DNA from: DASQZK01 sp963732905
GTDB taxonomy: Bacteria > Bacteroidota > Bacteroidia > Bacteroidales > GCA-2748055
Direction: 5' to 3'
Assembly: GCA_963732905.1 (NCBI GenBank)
Contig: CAVTBM010000007.1
Span: forward strand, 248,001 to 312,000
Length of the DNA: 64,000 nucleotides
In this document: positions 18,350 to 27,622 of the stretch, one piece after another
How the letters are laid out: every line of letters begins with the position of its first letter
Position numbering within the stretch: position 1 is the stretch's first letter
Notes under the pieces: model-generated
Databases searched by the model: none
What the model was told of the DNA's origin: nothing
What the model saw: the letters and a program-made list of their open reading frames with translations, nothing else
Made by a program: the position numbers and the translations under genes

Positions 18350-19488
18350 TCCAGTAATTCTTCAAGCTTCTTCCTCAGTTCCTCGCCTCTCAGGTTTGTG
18401 GCTATGATAATCCCGTTTTTATCCAGGAGCATGGTGTGAGGTATACTCTGGATGCCATAAAGTTTGCCGGCCATGCTGCCCCAGCCTTTAAGATCGGAAA
18501 TCTGATGCCAGACAAGACCGTCATCACTGATGGCCTTTTTCCAGTTCGCTTCTTTGTTGTCAAAGGAGACACCCAGGATGTCGAAGCCCTTGGCGTGGAA
18601 GTCATCGTATAAGGCAACGACATTTGGATTTTCATTCCGGCAGGGGCTGCACCATGAGGCCCAGAAATCAACAAGAAGGTATCCTTTTCCAACGACGTCG
18701 GAAAGCGACAGAGAGTCACCTTCGGGTGTGACCATTTTGAAATCAGTGAATTTATTCCCGATGGCCACACGTTCCAGAACAGCAATATGGTCTTTCATTT
18801 CCTGAACAAAAGATGAATTGTCCAGTTTTGGATCCAGGCTGGAAACCAGATTTTTCAGCTCCGGCAGACTGAGGGAATAGTACATGTTGCTGCGGATCAC
18901 GTAAGGTGTAACATATGATGAACCATGTTCCGCCACATATTTCCTGTTGATGTCCATCTCTTTGACCCCGAGCTCATCATAGGCACCGGATACCTGGTCC
19001 ATCTTTTGTTTGTTATTCTCGCTCCTGGCTTTCATGTATTCATTGTAGAGTTCCTGTTTTTCGGCAGAAAGGGAGTTGAAAAGAGCTAAATAGTTTTCAT
19101 ATTCCCTCTGGGAAGCAGATCCTTTAATCACTGATTTTGCAGGTTCTTTAAAATCCGGCAGTATCGTGATCGTGGAATTCTCCGCGAAAAAAGCTACCGG
19201 CTTACCCGACTTCTGAAGAAAAAGGTAAAAGACATCAGGGTGGTCTGTCTGCCCTTTGAAAATGACATCCTCTCCGGTTTTGACCATGGCAGAATCCAGC
19301 ACCTGCCAGTCACTGCCGGCCCTGCGCATAAGATAAAGATACCGGCCCGCCACATCTTCGGCTTTCACTGTCATTACATAGCCGGTAAGGCTGTCGGAAA
19401 GAGCTGATTCTTCAGCTCCGAATATGGAAGGTGTACTCAGGATCAACAGAAAAAATATCGAATACACATAAAATTGTTTTTTCATCAT
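18346..19488 (-). CDS. TlpA-like thiol-disulfide oxidoreductase with DUF4369 domain
   Basis: A 380-residue exported protein. A signal peptide covers residues ~1-25. Residues ~30-135 match the DUF4369 beta domain common before Bacteroidota thioredoxins (LTGYVMTVKAEDVAGRYLYLMRR), then a helical linker, then a TlpA/AhpC-type thioredoxin domain (~240-380) with the redox motif WCSPC near residue 282 and the cis-Pro loop IQSIPHTMLLD. It likely reduces or isomerises disulfides in envelope proteins. The 3' end overlaps that of the phosphatase gene, so the two may interfere at the transcript level. Confidence 0.9.
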   Translation of the reverse strand: MMKKQFYVYSIFFLLILSTPSIFGAEESALSDSLTGYVMTVKAEDVAGRYLYLMRRAGSDWQVLDSAMVKTGEDVIFKGQTDHPDVFYLFLQKSGKPVAFFAENSTITILPDFKEPAKSVIKGSASQREYENYLALFNSLSAEKQELYNEYMKARSENNKQKMDQVSGAYDELGVKEMDINRKYVAEHGSSYVTPYVIRSNMYYSLSLPELKNLVSSLDPKLDNSSFVQEMKDHIAVLERVAIGNKFTDFKMVTPEGDSLSLSDVVGKGYLLVDFWASWCSPCRNENPNVVALYDDFHAKGFDILGVSFDNKEANWKKAISDDGLVWHQISDLKGWGSMAGKLYGIQSIPHTMLLDKNGIIIATNLRGEELRKKLEELLD

Positions 19489-19594
19489 GATATACGAATT
19501 TTAAGTCTGACGACCAGGCAGGATCCATTCCATAAAACACGACTTCTCATCCTGCCGGCCTGGTTGATAAATAAATAAACGGCTAATATAATAT

Positions 19595-20695
19595 TTATTG
19601 TTTGTGAAAGTATCCAAAATATTTTTTTAGCAGTTCACCGGCAGCGGAGAAGGCGGTGAGACGTCGCTGGAGAACAAACTGCTCAAAGCGGGCGATAAGA
19701 GGTTTCATGTCTTCATCTTCAAAAAAATGCTGGTCGAGCTGTTCCCTGATGGTTTCGTACATCCGGTATCTGGATTGTTCATTTCGCTTGGCATGGAAGT
19801 AACCGTTTTCCATCGTAAGATTTTTGTAACCGTCGATCATGTCCCATATCTCAGAAATGCCCGTCCTGGTTTTGGCGCTGCAGGTAAGTACATTGGGGAA
19901 ATATCCGGAGGGTGGCGGAGGGAAGAGATGAAGTGCGTTCTGGTATTCCGACCTGGCGATACGGGCTTTTTCGACATTACTCCCGTCTGATTTGTTAATG
20001 GCAATGCCGTCGGCCATTTCCATGATACCCCGTTTAATGCCCTGCAGTTCATCACCGGCACCGGCAAGCATGAGAAGAAGGAAAAAATCCACCATCGAAT
20101 GCACCAGAGTTTCGGATTGTCCGACACCGACGGTTTCAATAATTACCGTATCGAAGCCGGCAGCCTCACATAAAATGATGGATTCACGGGTTTTCCGGGC
20201 TACACCGCCGAGAGAACCTCCTGAAGGGGACGGCCTGATGAAGGCAGAAGGATCGGCAGACAGTTCTCCCATTCGTGTTTTATCACCAAGTATACTGCCT
20301 TTTGACCGCTCGCTGCTGGGGTCGATGGCCAGTACAGCCAGCTTATGGTTATGTGAGGTGAGGAATTTTCCGAAAGCTTCAATGAAGGTACTTTTACCAA
20401 CCCCGGGGACGCCGGTAATTCCAATTCTGATGGATTTCCCTGACCAGGGCAGGCATCGGGTTATGATCTCCTGCGCCTGTTCCTGATGACCCGGAAGGGA
20501 ACTTTCGATAAGAGTGATAGCCTTGCTGAGGATGGTACGGTTATCCTCCCTGATTCCTTCAAAATATTCCTCAGTGGAAAGCTGCTTTTTCTTGATCTTC
20601 CTGTACCTTTTCAGGGCGCGGTCATTCACCTGCCCGGGTTGATCAATGCCAATGCTCAAAGATAAAGCGCTCCGGTCTCTTTTTTTCTCTTCCAT
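19595..20695 (-). CDS. meaB: Methylmalonyl-CoA mutase-associated GTPase MeaB
   Basis: MeaB (ArgK) is a G3E-type GTPase that guards B12-dependent methylmalonyl-CoA mutase during cofactor loading. The start at 20695 (MEEKKRDRSA) is preferred to an in-frame ATG 26 codons upstream, whose extra residues are unlike the family. The Walker A loop GVPGVGKST is at 95-103, followed by the switch LAIDPSSERSKGSILGDKTRM, ETVGVGQSE, and the base-recognition NKSDG. Length (366) is slightly above the usual ~330. The mutase genes are not in the window. Confidence 0.93.
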   Translation of the reverse strand: MEEKKRDRSALSLSIGIDQPGQVNDRALKRYRKIKKKQLSTEEYFEGIREDNRTILSKAITLIESSLPGHQEQAQEIITRCLPWSGKSIRIGITGVPGVGKSTFIEAFGKFLTSHNHKLAVLAIDPSSERSKGSILGDKTRMGELSADPSAFIRPSPSGGSLGGVARKTRESIILCEAAGFDTVIIETVGVGQSETLVHSMVDFFLLLMLAGAGDELQGIKRGIMEMADGIAINKSDGSNVEKARIARSEYQNALHLFPPPPSGYFPNVLTCSAKTRTGISEIWDMIDGYKNLTMENGYFHAKRNEQSRYRMYETIREQLDQHFFEDEDMKPLIARFEQFVLQRRLTAFSAAGELLKKYFGYFHKQ

Positions 20696-20918
20696 TATGG
20701 GTTCTTCTGCACTCAAAAATACGATAAAGATTACCAAATCAAAAGCTAAGGGATTTTTTCTGCGTGCTTTCACTATACAGGAGGCTCCCGGCAGTGTGAC
20801 AGGCAGGGTTATACCGCCAAAGACTGCTCCCGTGAGGCTTGGCTTTGAGGAGGCAGATGATTAAGGCATTTTAGCAAGCCGAAACGTATACAGGACGATA
20901 GCCGGTTACCCGAGCAGA

Positions 20919-20955
20919 CAAAAAAATCCGGTATCAGGAGGGTCCCGTACCGGAT
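20919..20955 (-). terminator. Rho-independent terminator of the DUF1573 gene
   Basis: ATCCGGTA (20926-20933) and TACCGGAT (20948-20955) form an 8-bp stem; read on the minus strand it is followed by a T-run (A-run at 20920-20926), 11 bases after the DUF1573 gene's stop. Confidence 0.75.
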
Positions 20956-20965
20956 ACAGGAATCA

Positions 20966-22072
20966 TTAATTCGTCTGGTCAGATGAGTTCTGGGTTACTT
21001 CTCCGCGGATCCACAGGATCTCCCTGGAATGCTGGGGATCATTGGTGATCACGGTAACGGTTTTCTGCTGGGTGCCAAGTTTACCGGCCGAATTAAAGGT
21101 TACTTTGATCGTGCCGGATTCTCCCGGGTGTATGACCTGGCTTGAGACCATAGCTGCAGTACAACCGCAACTGGCATGGACCTTCCTGATCATAAGATCA
21201 GACTTGCCGTCATTCACGAAGGTGAAATCATGGTTAACCTTGTCGCCTTGCTGCAGTTTACCGAAATCGAAGTTCGTATCCGAAAAATTAATGTCCGGGG
21301 CCTTGGCCAGCTGATCCTGGGTCAGCCCGGAAAAATCTTCCTGGACGTTTGCGCTTACAATCACCTTAAAGGTCCGGTCGGTCTGACCATTAACAAAAAC
21401 ATCTATCCTGTCAATGAGAAAATCCCAGTCGGGCTGCTTATCCGACAGGTAGGTAATTTCGATATTCCCCTTCTCGTGGGGTTTTACTTCTGGATTGTCT
21501 ACCGTTACTTTCAGGTGTGCGGGGACATTTCTTACGTCAACGGCAACCGGTTTGTCCGAGTCGTTGATGAACTCGATCAGCCTGGTCTGAGGCTGACCTT
21601 TGTATATGGTACCAAAGCTGATATTATTTTTTATCAGCCTGATATCACCCATCTGATAACGGTACTCATCCTCAATGGAAAGAGGTTTTGGTTCCACTTT
21701 ACCGGTAATCCGTAAACGGATGGACGGCTGACTGGCATTGGATTGAACTGTGATATATTTGTCGAAATGACCCGGGCGGCCGCTGGGGTTGAATTCGGCA
21801 CTGATGTATCCCTTTTCTCCGGGCATAACCGGCTCTTTGGTCCATGTGGGTGTTGTACAACCACAGGAAGGCGTGACATTCTGAACGATAAGAGGTTCAC
21901 TACCCGTATTTGTGAATTCGAATTTATGAATTACATTACCGTCCGCTTCCTTAATATCGCCAAAATCATGTATGATTTCTTTAAAGGAAATACTGGCAGC
22001 CTTCTGCTGCGCGGAAACCATCATCGGGACAGTCGTCAGGAAAACAAGGAGCTGAAAAACAAATTTTTTCAT
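20966..22072 (-). CDS. Exported double-DUF1573 protein
   Basis: A 368-residue exported protein. After the signal peptide (~1-22) it has two DUF1573 modules, seen as repeated NTGSEPLIVQNVTPSCGC and NDGKSDLMIRKVHASCGC motifs at about residues 55 and 290, separated by Ig-like beta strands. DUF1573 modules share the ASH/MSP-like immunoglobulin fold and are common in Bacteroidota envelope proteins, with no settled function. The paired SCGC cysteines may form a disulfide or bind metal. It is divergent from the large barrel protein gene. Confidence 0.88.
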   Translation of the reverse strand: MKKFVFQLLVFLTTVPMMVSAQQKAASISFKEIIHDFGDIKEADGNVIHKFEFTNTGSEPLIVQNVTPSCGCTTPTWTKEPVMPGEKGYISAEFNPSGRPGHFDKYITVQSNASQPSIRLRITGKVEPKPLSIEDEYRYQMGDIRLIKNNISFGTIYKGQPQTRLIEFINDSDKPVAVDVRNVPAHLKVTVDNPEVKPHEKGNIEITYLSDKQPDWDFLIDRIDVFVNGQTDRTFKVIVSANVQEDFSGLTQDQLAKAPDINFSDTNFDFGKLQQGDKVNHDFTFVNDGKSDLMIRKVHASCGCTAAMVSSQVIHPGESGTIKVTFNSAGKLGTQQKTVTVITNDPQHSREILWIRGEVTQNSSDQTN

Positions 22073-22296
22073 GACAGAAACATTTTAGTTTTGAAATCAA
22101 ACGAGCAAATTCAATAATTAATTGTTATTATTACAAAGTTATGAAGTTTAACCAAACATCGTACCTTTATACAACAAAACAGGACGAATTGTTGCATAAA
22201 ATGCGTGTCAGTGACCAAGGGGAAAAGTTGAAGGCAGGAAAGATAAGCTTAAAAAAAGAATTAATTTTAACCTTCCAAATTCGATTTGTTGCTGAG

Positions 22297-25200
22297 GTGG
22301 TAAAAATCAAAAATATATATATTCTCCTCTTTACGGCAATCCTGCTTTTGCCCGGGATTGCGTCTGCCCAGTTTTATAACGGGCACCAGATGAAATTTGG
22401 GAAAAACAGGGTTCAATACAATACCTTTTACTGGAAATTTTACCGTTTCGAGAGATATGATGTGTACTCTTATGAAGAAGGTACGGAGCTTTCCCTGTAT
22501 GTATCCGATTATGCCAAAAATGAAATAACCCGTATCGAACATTTCTTCGATTATAATTTTGAAAGAAGATTGATTTTCATTGTTTATAACAAATTATCCG
22601 ATTTTCGCCAGAGTAACGTCGGGCAGACGGCTATGGATAACAATGAAGAGGAACAGGCAAATGTGGGTGGTGTAACACACATTATACAAAATAAGATCTT
22701 TGTCTATTTCGAAGGCGACCATAAAAAGCTGGAAAAGGAAATCTCCAGGGCCATTACGGAGGCGCTCATTAACGAGATGCTCTACGGCAACGATTTCAAG
22801 GATAATTTCACCAGCTCCACTTTGCTTAATTTGCCGGAATGGTATCTTAAAGGATTGATTTCTTATGTGGCCGATCCCTGGAATTTTACTTTTGAGAACC
22901 GGGTTAAAGATGGGATTGTCAACGGCAGGTACAAGAAATTTAACCGGTTAAATGGAATCGACGCCCTGTATGCAGGTCATTCATTCTGGAAGTACATTGC
23001 CGATACCTATGGTGAATCGGTGATTCCTAACATCCTGTACCTTACCAGGATCAATAAGAATGTGAATACGGGTTTTCTTTCCGTCCTGGGCCTGCCCATG
23101 AAGGACCTGTCGGATGAATGGCTGAGTTATTATCTAAACCTTTACCAGGATTACGAGGCTTACGGCAATATCCCCGATCAGGGAAAAGTGCTGAAAAGAT
23201 CCAGCCGGAAAAAGGTATACCTGCAGGCGAAGATTAGCCCCGACGGCCATTACATTGCCTATGTGACCAATGAACTTGGGCAGTCAAAGATCTACCTCTA
23301 CGACACCCGGACCGGCAAGAAGCGGAAAATTGAAAAAAAGGGACATAAAATACAACAGATCGACGATTATTCCTATCCGGTACTGGCATGGCATCCTTCG
23401 GGTCGCATCCTTGCATTTCTGGAGGAGGAGCAGGGTAAGATAAGACTTACCTCCTACGACATCGATATGGATCAGTATACCTCAAGAATTTTTCTCTATT
23501 ATGAGAAGATCCTCGATTTTTCCTATTCGGATGATGGCTTGAAATTCGTCATTTCCGGAGTCTACCGGGGGCAGACAGATATCTATGTCCATGATATTGC
23601 CTCCGGATCGAACGAAAGAATCACCAATGATCTGGCTGATGATCTGCACCCCCGTTTCATCAATAATTCAGAGGAAATAGTCTTTACATCCAACCGCAGA
23701 TCGGATTCACTGGTTTCGGGAAATACTCCCGGTGACCTCACCGATTATATGTCGGTATTTGTCTATGATTATAAAAGCCGGTCAGATCGGCTCAGGCGGA
23801 TTACCGACCGTGATTTTGTGAACCATGACCTTCCTTTCCCCTACGTCAAACGAAATGAATTTGTCTATCTCAGTAATAAATCCGGGATCATAAACCGGTA
23901 TTTCGCCAAATACGACAGCACAATCAGCTTTATCGATACCACAACACATTATCGTTATTTTGCCCGGACCTTCCCGCTCACCAATTACAAGCGGAATATC
24001 ATCGAACATTATTATGTTCCGGCCATCAATAAGTTCTCTGAAATCATTTTCAACAACGGGCGTTACCAGATTTATCAGGGTGAGGTCAATCCGTCTGACG
24101 ACCTTAGCCAGGATGTAAGGAAGACTCCTTTCAGGGAATCCTATACCAAAAAACTGGCTCATAAAGACAGTGCATTGAACATCGATAAAAAGCAGATACC
24201 TATAAAAGATGTCGTCGATAACCGGATCATCGAAGGCCAGGATACTTTCAGGCTTGACTTTACAACCATCGATATTAACAAGTATGTCTTCGAAAAGGAA
24301 AAGCTGAATTACTATAACGCCCGGCTGGGAAAGAAGAACCTGAGTCTGGTGCTCGATACCGTCCCTGAATCCAGAAAGATGTATATCGATTATGAGACCT
24401 CCTTCTATCCCAATTACCTGGTTAACCAGATTGATTTCAGCTTTATGAACCAATCCTATCAGACCTTTACGGGTGGAGCCGTATATTATAATCCGGGTCT
24501 TAACCTTTCCTTTAAAGCAGGGGCAAATGACCTTTTTGAAGATTACCGGATTGTTGGAGGAGTGCGACTGGCTACCGATTTTGACAGCAACGAGTATCTT
24601 CTTAGTTTCGAAGACCTGAAATCAAGATGGGATAAGCAGGTGATTTTCCACCGGCAGATTTTTAAGGTCTCTACCACCGATAATTCACTGCTGAAAACCT
24701 ACTCGCATGAGCTGATGTTCATATTAAAATACCCGTTCAACCAGGTGGCAGCCATTAAGGGAACAGCCATGTACCGGAACGACAGGAGTGTCTTCCTTTC
24801 CACAGACCTGAAAAATCTTAACCAGCCTGATGTGGTGAAACCCTGGGCCAGCCTTAAACTGGAATATATTTTTGACAATACAAGGTTCATCGGCATCAAC
24901 CTTTACCAGGGCTTCCGGTATAAATTGTTTGCCGAAGGATATAAGGAAATCGGGCATAAAAAATCTGATCTCGTGGTTCTCGGTGCCGATTTCAGGCATT
25001 ATACGAAGATTTACCGTTGCCTGATATGGGCCAACCGGTTTGCAGCAAGCAGCTCATTTGGACATACACCCTTGATTTATTACCTGGGCGGAGTGGATAA
25101 CTGGACAAATTTCAATCCGCAGGTTCAAACCTTTGACCAGTCGGTAGCAATCGATTATGCACGGAATTACGCCTTCCAGACCCTGGCCACTCCAATGAGA

Positions 25201-25587
25201 GGATTTACCCAGAATATCAGGAACGGAAACAATTTTGCCGTGGCAAATACCGAACTCAGATGGCCGGTCATCCGGTTCTTTGCAAACCGGCCGATCAGTT
25301 CTTCCTTCTTTAACAATTTGCAGGTCGTTGGCTTTTTTGACGTAGGAACTGCCTGGGAAGGTCTGACCCCATGGTCAGGTAAAAATGCATATGATACGGA
25401 AACCTATACAAACGGTCCTGTAAAGGTGGTCATCGATTCCAACCGTGAGCCCATCGTGGCTGGTTACGGGGCAGGAGTGAGAAGCCGCCTTTTTGGATAT
25501 TTTATCCGGCTCGACTGGGCATGGGGGATTGAAAATCGCACCATTTTACCGCGAATGTTCTACCTCTCCCTTAATCTCGATTTTTAA
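22297..25587 (+). CDS. Three-part outer-membrane protein: MA-like domain, TolB-type propeller, BamA-like barrel
   Basis: The GTG at 22297 gives a good signal peptide (KIKNIYILLFTAILLLPGIA, cut at Ala-Gln) and 1,096 residues; the open frame reaches back to an ATG at 22141, but those 52 residues look non-coding. Residues ~55-230 resemble the peptidase-MA gluzincin fold, with LPEWYLKGLISYVADPW as in family members, yet the HEXXH helix reads ITEALINEM, so it is probably inactive. Residues ~320-600 hold PD40/TolB propeller repeats (KISPDGHYIAYVTNE, RFINNSEEIVFTSNRRSD). The last ~400 residues are a BamA/Omp85-type beta barrel (GVRSRLFGYFIRLDWAWGIE) ending in Phe. It likely sits in the outer membrane; function unknown. 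Confidence 0.82.
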   Translation: MVKIKNIYILLFTAILLLPGIASAQFYNGHQMKFGKNRVQYNTFYWKFYRFERYDVYSYEEGTELSLYVSDYAKNEITRIEHFFDYNFERRLIFIVYNKLSDFRQSNVGQTAMDNNEEEQANVGGVTHIIQNKIFVYFEGDHKKLEKEISRAITEALINEMLYGNDFKDNFTSSTLLNLPEWYLKGLISYVADPWNFTFENRVKDGIVNGRYKKFNRLNGIDALYAGHSFWKYIADTYGESVIPNILYLTRINKNVNTGFLSVLGLPMKDLSDEWLSYYLNLYQDYEAYGNIPDQGKVLKRSSRKKVYLQAKISPDGHYIAYVTNELGQSKIYLYDTRTGKKRKIEKKGHKIQQIDDYSYPVLAWHPSGRILAFLEEEQGKIRLTSYDIDMDQYTSRIFLYYEKILDFSYSDDGLKFVISGVYRGQTDIYVHDIASGSNERITNDLADDLHPRFINNSEEIVFTSNRRSDSLVSGNTPGDLTDYMSVFVYDYKSRSDRLRRITDRDFVNHDLPFPYVKRNEFVYLSNKSGIINRYFAKYDSTISFIDTTTHYRYFARTFPLTNYKRNIIEHYYVPAINKFSEIIFNNGRYQIYQGEVNPSDDLSQDVRKTPFRESYTKKLAHKDSALNIDKKQIPIKDVVDNRIIEGQDTFRLDFTTIDINKYVFEKEKLNYYNARLGKKNLSLVLDTVPESRKMYIDYETSFYPNYLVNQIDFSFMNQSYQTFTGGAVYYNPGLNLSFKAGANDLFEDYRIVGGVRLATDFDSNEYLLSFEDLKSRWDKQVIFHRQIFKVSTTDNSLLKTYSHELMFILKYPFNQVAAIKGTAMYRNDRSVFLSTDLKNLNQPDVVKPWASLKLEYIFDNTRFIGINLYQGFRYKLFAEGYKEIGHKKSDLVVLGADFRHYTKIYRCLIWANRFAASSSFGHTPLIYYLGGVDNWTNFNPQVQTFDQSVAIDYARNYAFQTLATPMRGFTQNIRNGNNFAVANTELRWPVIRFFANRPISSSFFNNLQVVGFFDVGTAWEGLTPWSGKNAYDTETYTNGPVKVVIDSNREPIVAGYGAGVRSRLFGYFIRLDWAWGIENRTILPRMFYLSLNLDF

Positions 25588-25608
25588 TTCTTAAACCAAC
25601 CTGAATCC

Positions 25609-25977
25609 ATGACACCGATACAACTGATTATACTTATTCTGGCAGGCCTCCTCGCTGGTTTCGTCGGTGGTTCTATGGGAGTCGGCGGTGGTATTATTCT
25701 GGTTCCGACCATGGTCTTCTTTCTGGGTATGACCCAGCATGAAGCACAGGGAACAAGCCTTGCAACATTGCTCCTACCCATTGGAATCCTCGCCGTAATC
25801 AATTATTATAAGAGTGGTTATGTGAACATACGATATGCCATTATATTAAGCATCATGTTTATTATTGGCTCCTACCTGGGATCCGTCATGTCGATCCACC
25901 TGTCAGACAGGATTCTGAAACAGATATTCGGTCTCCTCATGCTGGCTGTCGGAATTAAAATGATTCTTGGAAAATAG
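25609..25977 (+). CDS. Half-size TauE/SafE-type membrane protein
   Basis: A 122-residue protein with four hydrophobic segments and the TauE/SafE hallmark GFVGGSMGVGGGIILVP near the N-terminus, then MTQHEAQGTSLATLL. Family members usually have about 250 residues made of two such halves, so this is a single repeat that would need to form a dimer. TauE/SafE proteins export sulfite, sulfoacetate or other organic anions. It begins 21 bases after the barrel gene and is followed 6 bases later by an amidohydrolase. Confidence 0.85.
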   Translation: MTPIQLIILILAGLLAGFVGGSMGVGGGIILVPTMVFFLGMTQHEAQGTSLATLLLPIGILAVINYYKSGYVNIRYAIILSIMFIIGSYLGSVMSIHLSDRILKQIFGLLMLAVGIKMILGK

Positions 25978-25983
25978 ACCATT

Positions 25984-27171
25984 ATGACCATAAAAAAAAG
26001 GATTCAGGATCTTTCGGAAAAATATTCAGACGAAGTGAAGGATATCAGGAGGCATCTTCATGCACACCCCGAACTTTCTTTTGAAGAATTTGAAACTTCA
26101 GCCTTTATAATATCGAAACTCACGGAATGGGGAGTCCCTTTTACCGGTGGTTTTGTTAAAACCGGCATTGTTGCAGAGATCAGGGGAAAGGGAGAAGGGC
26201 GGCTTATTGGAATCCGTTCTGATATGGATGCCCTGCCGGTTCATGAATTGAGCGATGTTCCTTACCGGTCGCTGAACAAAGGTAAAATGCATGCCTGCGG
26301 TCACGACGTCCATATGGCCTCTCTCCTGGGTTGCGTGAGGGTGTTGAATGAGATGAAAGACAGCTTTAACGGCCGGATTAAATTTGTTTTTCAGCCTGGC
26401 GAAGAAAGAATCCCGGGCGGCGCAAAACTGATGCTCGAAGAAAACTGTTTTGGTAACGATGAACCGGAACTGATGATTGCCCAGCATGTGTACCCGGAGA
26501 TGAAGGTCGGAAAGGCAGGGTTCAGGGAAGGGCAGTATATGGCTTCATCAGACGAAATATTTATTACGGTAAAGGGTAAGGGGGGACATGCGGCCCTGCC
26601 TGAAAAGCTGATCGATCCCGTGGTGATCGCTTCCCAGATCATCGTAGCCCTGCAACAGGTAGTAAGCCGGCATGCCAACCCGGCCCTCCCGACAGTCCTT
26701 TCTTTCGGCAGGATCATCGCTGACGGGGCTGTTAATGTGATACCGGATGAGGTCAGGATGGAAGGGACCTTCAGGACACTTAACGAGGAGTGGAGAAAAA
26801 GGGCACATCAGATTATTGAAAGCACCGTCCATGGAATCTCTGAAGCCCTGGGCGGATCAGCTGATCTGGAAATCAGACACGGCTACCCGTCACTATTTAA
26901 TAACCCTGAAGTGACCCGTATTGCAAGGTCGGCAGCAGAAGAATGGCTCGGCGCAGCAAATGTCGAATCACTCGATATCCGGATGACAGCTGAAGATTTT
27001 GCTTACTTTTCTCAAAAATATCCTTCCGTGCTATACCGCCTTGGCGTATCCGCCAACCCGGAAACCGCCGGCGCTCTGCATACTCCCGGATTCAAAATCG
27101 AAGAGTCGGCCCTCAAAGTGGCAGTGGAGCTGTTTTCCTGGATCGCCCTTACATTTCTTGGAGCATCCTGA
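25984..27171 (+). CDS. M20-family amidohydrolase (N-acyl-amino acid/hippurate hydrolase type)
   Basis: A 395-residue M20D peptidase-family enzyme that cleaves N-acyl amino acids or related amides in the cytoplasm. Metal-binding signatures: RSDMDALPVHE (~78-88), MHACGHDVHM with Cys105 and His107, PGEERIPGGAKLM, and a late TAEDFAYFSQKYP. The dimerisation (lid) domain lies at ~180-290, starting GKGGHAALPEKLIDPV. Six bases separate it from the TauE-like gene, suggesting co-expression: perhaps hydrolysis of a compound and export of one product, which is inference. Confidence 0.9.
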   Translation: MTIKKRIQDLSEKYSDEVKDIRRHLHAHPELSFEEFETSAFIISKLTEWGVPFTGGFVKTGIVAEIRGKGEGRLIGIRSDMDALPVHELSDVPYRSLNKGKMHACGHDVHMASLLGCVRVLNEMKDSFNGRIKFVFQPGEERIPGGAKLMLEENCFGNDEPELMIAQHVYPEMKVGKAGFREGQYMASSDEIFITVKGKGGHAALPEKLIDPVVIASQIIVALQQVVSRHANPALPTVLSFGRIIADGAVNVIPDEVRMEGTFRTLNEEWRKRAHQIIESTVHGISEALGGSADLEIRHGYPSLFNNPEVTRIARSAAEEWLGAANVESLDIRMTAEDFAYFSQKYPSVLYRLGVSANPETAGALHTPGFKIEESALKVAVELFSWIALTFLGAS

Positions 27172-27255
27172 TAAAGCCGCTGACTTCCTGATCCCTCTGC
27201 CCGAACTATTTTGTTTAGATTCATTCAAAATAATTCATTTCGTGAAAAATATCAT

Positions 27256-27285
27256 TTTGCATATTGCATTAAGAAGTTAACTTTG
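27256..27285 (+). promoter_or_regulatory. Bacteroidota-type promoter of the ferredoxin gene
   Basis: TTTG at 27256-27259 (-33) and TAACTTTG at 27278-27285 (-7, exact TAnnTTTG) are 18 bases apart, the expected spacing. The predicted transcript start is near 27292, giving a leader of about 34 bases before the ATG at 27326. Confidence 0.75.
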
Positions 27286-27325
27286 CACCCATCAAACAAT
27301 TAATTGTTAATTAAAGGAAAATAAA

Positions 27326-27493
27326 ATGGCTTACGTAATTTCAGACGATTGCACCGCATGTGGCACATGTATAGATGAATGCCCTGTAGAAGCAATATCA
27401 GAAGGTGATATCTACAAAATTGATCCGGAACTTTGCACTGATTGTGGTGCATGTGCAGATGTTTGTCCGACAGAAGCAATATCACCGGAATAG
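27326..27493 (+). CDS. 2[4Fe-4S] ferredoxin
   Basis: A 55-residue clostridial-type ferredoxin, an electron carrier for low-potential cytoplasmic reactions such as pyruvate:ferredoxin oxidoreductase. Two CxxCxxCxxxCP motifs are complete: Cys9, 12, 15, 19 and Cys37, 40, 43, 47. The length is typical. It stands alone, with its own promoter upstream and a terminator 20 bases after the stop, which fits high, independent expression. Confidence 0.96.
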   Translation: MAYVISDDCTACGTCIDECPVEAISEGDIYKIDPELCTDCGACADVCPTEAISPE

Positions 27494-27513
27494 AGAATGT
27501 CGGAATACAATAT

Positions 27514-27544
27514 AAAAGGCCATCCCAACGGACGGCCTTTTTTT
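27514..27544 (+). terminator. Rho-independent terminator of the ferredoxin gene
   Basis: AAAAGGCC (27514-27521) pairs with GGCCTTTT (27534-27541) around a 12-base loop, with a run of seven T at 27538-27544. It could also serve the convergent dehydrogenase gene ending at 27623. Confidence 0.85.
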
Positions 27545-27622
27545 ATGCTTACTTTAACAAATATACCTTTGAATGCTGCCGGATAAAGCATCCTGATCTG
27601 GCCTGTGGCCGGAGCTTCCCTG

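Noticed and set aside
22141..22296. N-terminal extension of the propeller/barrel gene from ATG 22141
   Set aside because: The 52 residues precede a clean signal peptide and look non-coding; GTG 22297 is the better start.
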